DNA of 64,000 bases. Source: Paraburkholderia xenovorans LB400. Lineage in GTDB: Bacteria; Pseudomonadota; Gammaproteobacteria; Burkholderiales; Burkholderiaceae. Below are positions 63,056 to 64,000 of this stretch, in pieces. Every line of letters begins with the position of its first letter. Position 1 is the stretch's first letter. The notes under the pieces were generated by a model that did not search any database, had not been told where the DNA came from, and worked only from the letters and a program-made list of their open reading frames with translations. A program made the position numbers and the translations under genes. The stretch spans positions 1,302,001 through 1,366,000 of the forward strand of contig NC_007952.1 of the NCBI RefSeq assembly GCF_000013645.1, written 5' to 3'.

Positions 63056-63384
63056 GATGGCTCCGCGAGTCGGGCCTGCCCGATGTGGGCCGCCGCCGTT
63101 ATAGGGTCTCGTTTTACTTCCAGCCTCGTGAATCGCATCATTGCTGCCCACCCCGCGATCATATGCCCGACCGGTGGCGCGGCGCCCCTTGGGGTTGGCC
63201 GCTTAGTTGACTGTCTATTTGTTAAATCGCCATCGGTCCGATGCACTGCATGATGTCTAAGGCAGGTCTCCCGCGCATAGGTTCCGGCTTGCATGGTAGA
63301 CGAGCCGGCCGGCCCTTTTTTGAAGCCGTCCATGCAGGATTCCGAAGGTTATGCGCGCCAGATCGAATCACACGAAAGCGGTTT
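63056..63384. other. 329-bp intergenic region upstream of the response regulator
   Basis: No gene is supported. An open frame on the plus strand from 63293 overlaps the small cyd gene and has no family. TATAAC on the minus strand (63099-63104) may be the -10 of the response-regulator promoter, though its -35 is weak. The stretch near 63205-63235 is AT-rich (CTATTTGTTAAATCG). Confidence 0.4.
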
Positions 63385-63624
63385 CTATCTGACTGCGAAT
63401 AACGTCGCATTCATCAGAATCTTGAATGCGAAGCCGAGCGACATGGCCGAGCCCACGCCGAAACACCACAGCGCGATGAACCACAGCCAGCCCGGCAGTT
63501 TGCGCGACGGCGCGGGCGATGCGCCGCGGGTCCCGCTTTGAGGCCCGCCTGGAGTTGCACTTTGCGTTGTGCTTCGACCCGCGCCGGAGTTGGCCTGCCT
63601 AGTGATAGTGATGTTGGTCGCCAT
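63385..63624 (-). CDS. Small single-helix membrane protein of the cytochrome bd operon
   Basis: The 79-residue product has a disordered Ser/Thr/Gly-rich N-terminal half and one hydrophobic helix (LPGWLWFIALWCFGVGSAMSLGFAFKILM). It begins inside the end of cydB (26-nt overlap), with AAGGT upstream of the ATG. Its place directly after cydB recalls CydX/YbgT or DUF2474 small subunits of bd-type oxidases. However, the N-terminal extension is longer than usual and the family cannot be fixed by eye. It may stabilise the oxidase. Confidence 0.6.
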   Translation of the reverse strand: MATNITITRQANSGAGRSTTQSATPGGPQSGTRGASPAPSRKLPGWLWFIALWCFGVGSAMSLGFAFKILMNATLFAVR

Positions 63625-64000
63625 GACGCACCTTGCCACGAAATACCCAGTAACCCATCGTCGTATAGGCGATGATGATCGGCAGAATGACCGCTGCGCC
63701 GACCAGCGTGAACATCTGGCTCGAACGCGGCGCGGCCGCTTCCCACAGCGTCATGCTCGACGGAATCGCATACGGCCACAGGCTCACCAGCAGCCCCGCG
63801 TAGCCGAGCAGCACCAGCAGCAGTGCAAGCGCGAACGGCGTGTTGTGATGCCGCTCACGCACCGCGCGATGCATGAAGAACGCGCAGACCGCCACGAGGA
63901 ACGGCACCGGCAGCAGACGGTAGAAGAGGCCGTCGTGGAACCAGCGTTGCGCGATATTCGGATCCTGCAGCGGCGTCCAGATGCTCACCATCGCGATGAA
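63599..64000 (-). CDS. cydB: Cytochrome bd ubiquinol oxidase subunit II (partial, 5' end beyond window)
   Basis: The last ~133 codons of the gene lie in the window and continue past its edge. Recognisable CydB segments are FIAMVSIWTPLQDPNIAQRWFHDGLFYRLLPVPFLVAVCAFFMHRAV, GLLVSLWPYAIPSSMTLWEAAAPRSSQMFTLVGAAVILPIIIAYTTMGYWVFRGKV, and a His-rich end. CydB is the membrane partner of CydA in the oxygen-scavenging quinol oxidase. The 5' portion and cydA should lie just outside. Confidence 0.92.
   Translation of the reverse strand, partial: FIAMVSIWTPLQDPNIAQRWFHDGLFYRLLPVPFLVAVCAFFMHRAVRERHHNTPFALALLLVLLGYAGLLVSLWPYAIPSSMTLWEAAAPRSSQMFTLVGAAVILPIIIAYTTMGYWVFRGKVRHGDQHHYH

Overview
The window looks like a piece of a Burkholderiaceae chromosome, most likely Paraburkholderia. 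The reasons are the 16S-tRNA-Ile-tRNA-Ala-23S-5S operon layout, the high GC content with strong third-position bias, and the gene families present (malonate decarboxylase cluster, OprB porin, MgtC, FUSC, GMC oxidoreductase). The genus call is inference; the family call is fairly safe.

Layout: 1-4024 is the 3' part of an rRNA operon (end of 16S, two tRNAs, 23S, 5S, terminator). A complete IS66-family element (4071-6547) sits just behind it, flanked by a perfect 8-bp target duplication. From 6.7 to 17.2 kb there are mostly housekeeping or accessory singles: a LysR regulator divergent from a decayed FUSC transporter, a CoA-transferase, small membrane proteins, MgtC, a metallophosphoesterase, a nitroreductase and AlkB. 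At 17341-21057 lies a large gene of lower GC for a 1238-residue protein. It combines a YopT-like (C58) cysteine protease domain, a degenerate second copy of that domain, and a domain clearly homologous to the cholera-toxin/LT A1 ADP-ribosyltransferase whose active-site motifs are altered. 21.2-29.7 kb is a full malonate decarboxylase operon (mdcABCDEGH with a GntR regulator) and a divergent MFS transporter. A yefM-yoeB toxin-antitoxin pair follows.

30.6-40.5 kb holds an EamA transporter and a divergent LysR regulator, then a long minus-strand iron operon behind a Fur-box-like site: OprB porin, beta-propeller protein, TAT-exported DyP peroxidase (EfeB type) and a ferric-iron ABC transporter. 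40.8-42.5 kb has a secreted protein and an arylamine N-acetyltransferase.

42.8-55.5 kb appears to be one co-regulated catabolic locus. Two convergent operons each encode a complete polar-amino-acid ABC importer and end in a HutC-type GntR regulator. The left one also carries a histidine/phenylalanine ammonia-lyase homologue that lacks the Ala-Ser-Gly triad needed to form the MIO cofactor. Divergent from the right operon is a pair encoding a 2-oxoglutarate/Fe(II)-type oxygenase and an FAD-linked 2-hydroxyacid dehydrogenase. HutC-type operators (GT-N-TA-N-AC) sit in both promoter regions. The substrate is not evident; an MIO-independent elimination such as that of ergothionase is one testable idea.

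55.5-64 kb contains a GMC oxidoreductase fused to an alpha/beta hydrolase, a sigma-factor-like protein divergent from a hybrid histidine kinase, a LuxR-type response regulator, and the end of a cytochrome bd operon that runs off the window.

The strongest candidates for undescribed biology are the toxin-like multidomain protein (17341-21057) and the MIO-less lyase locus (42.6-55.5 kb).
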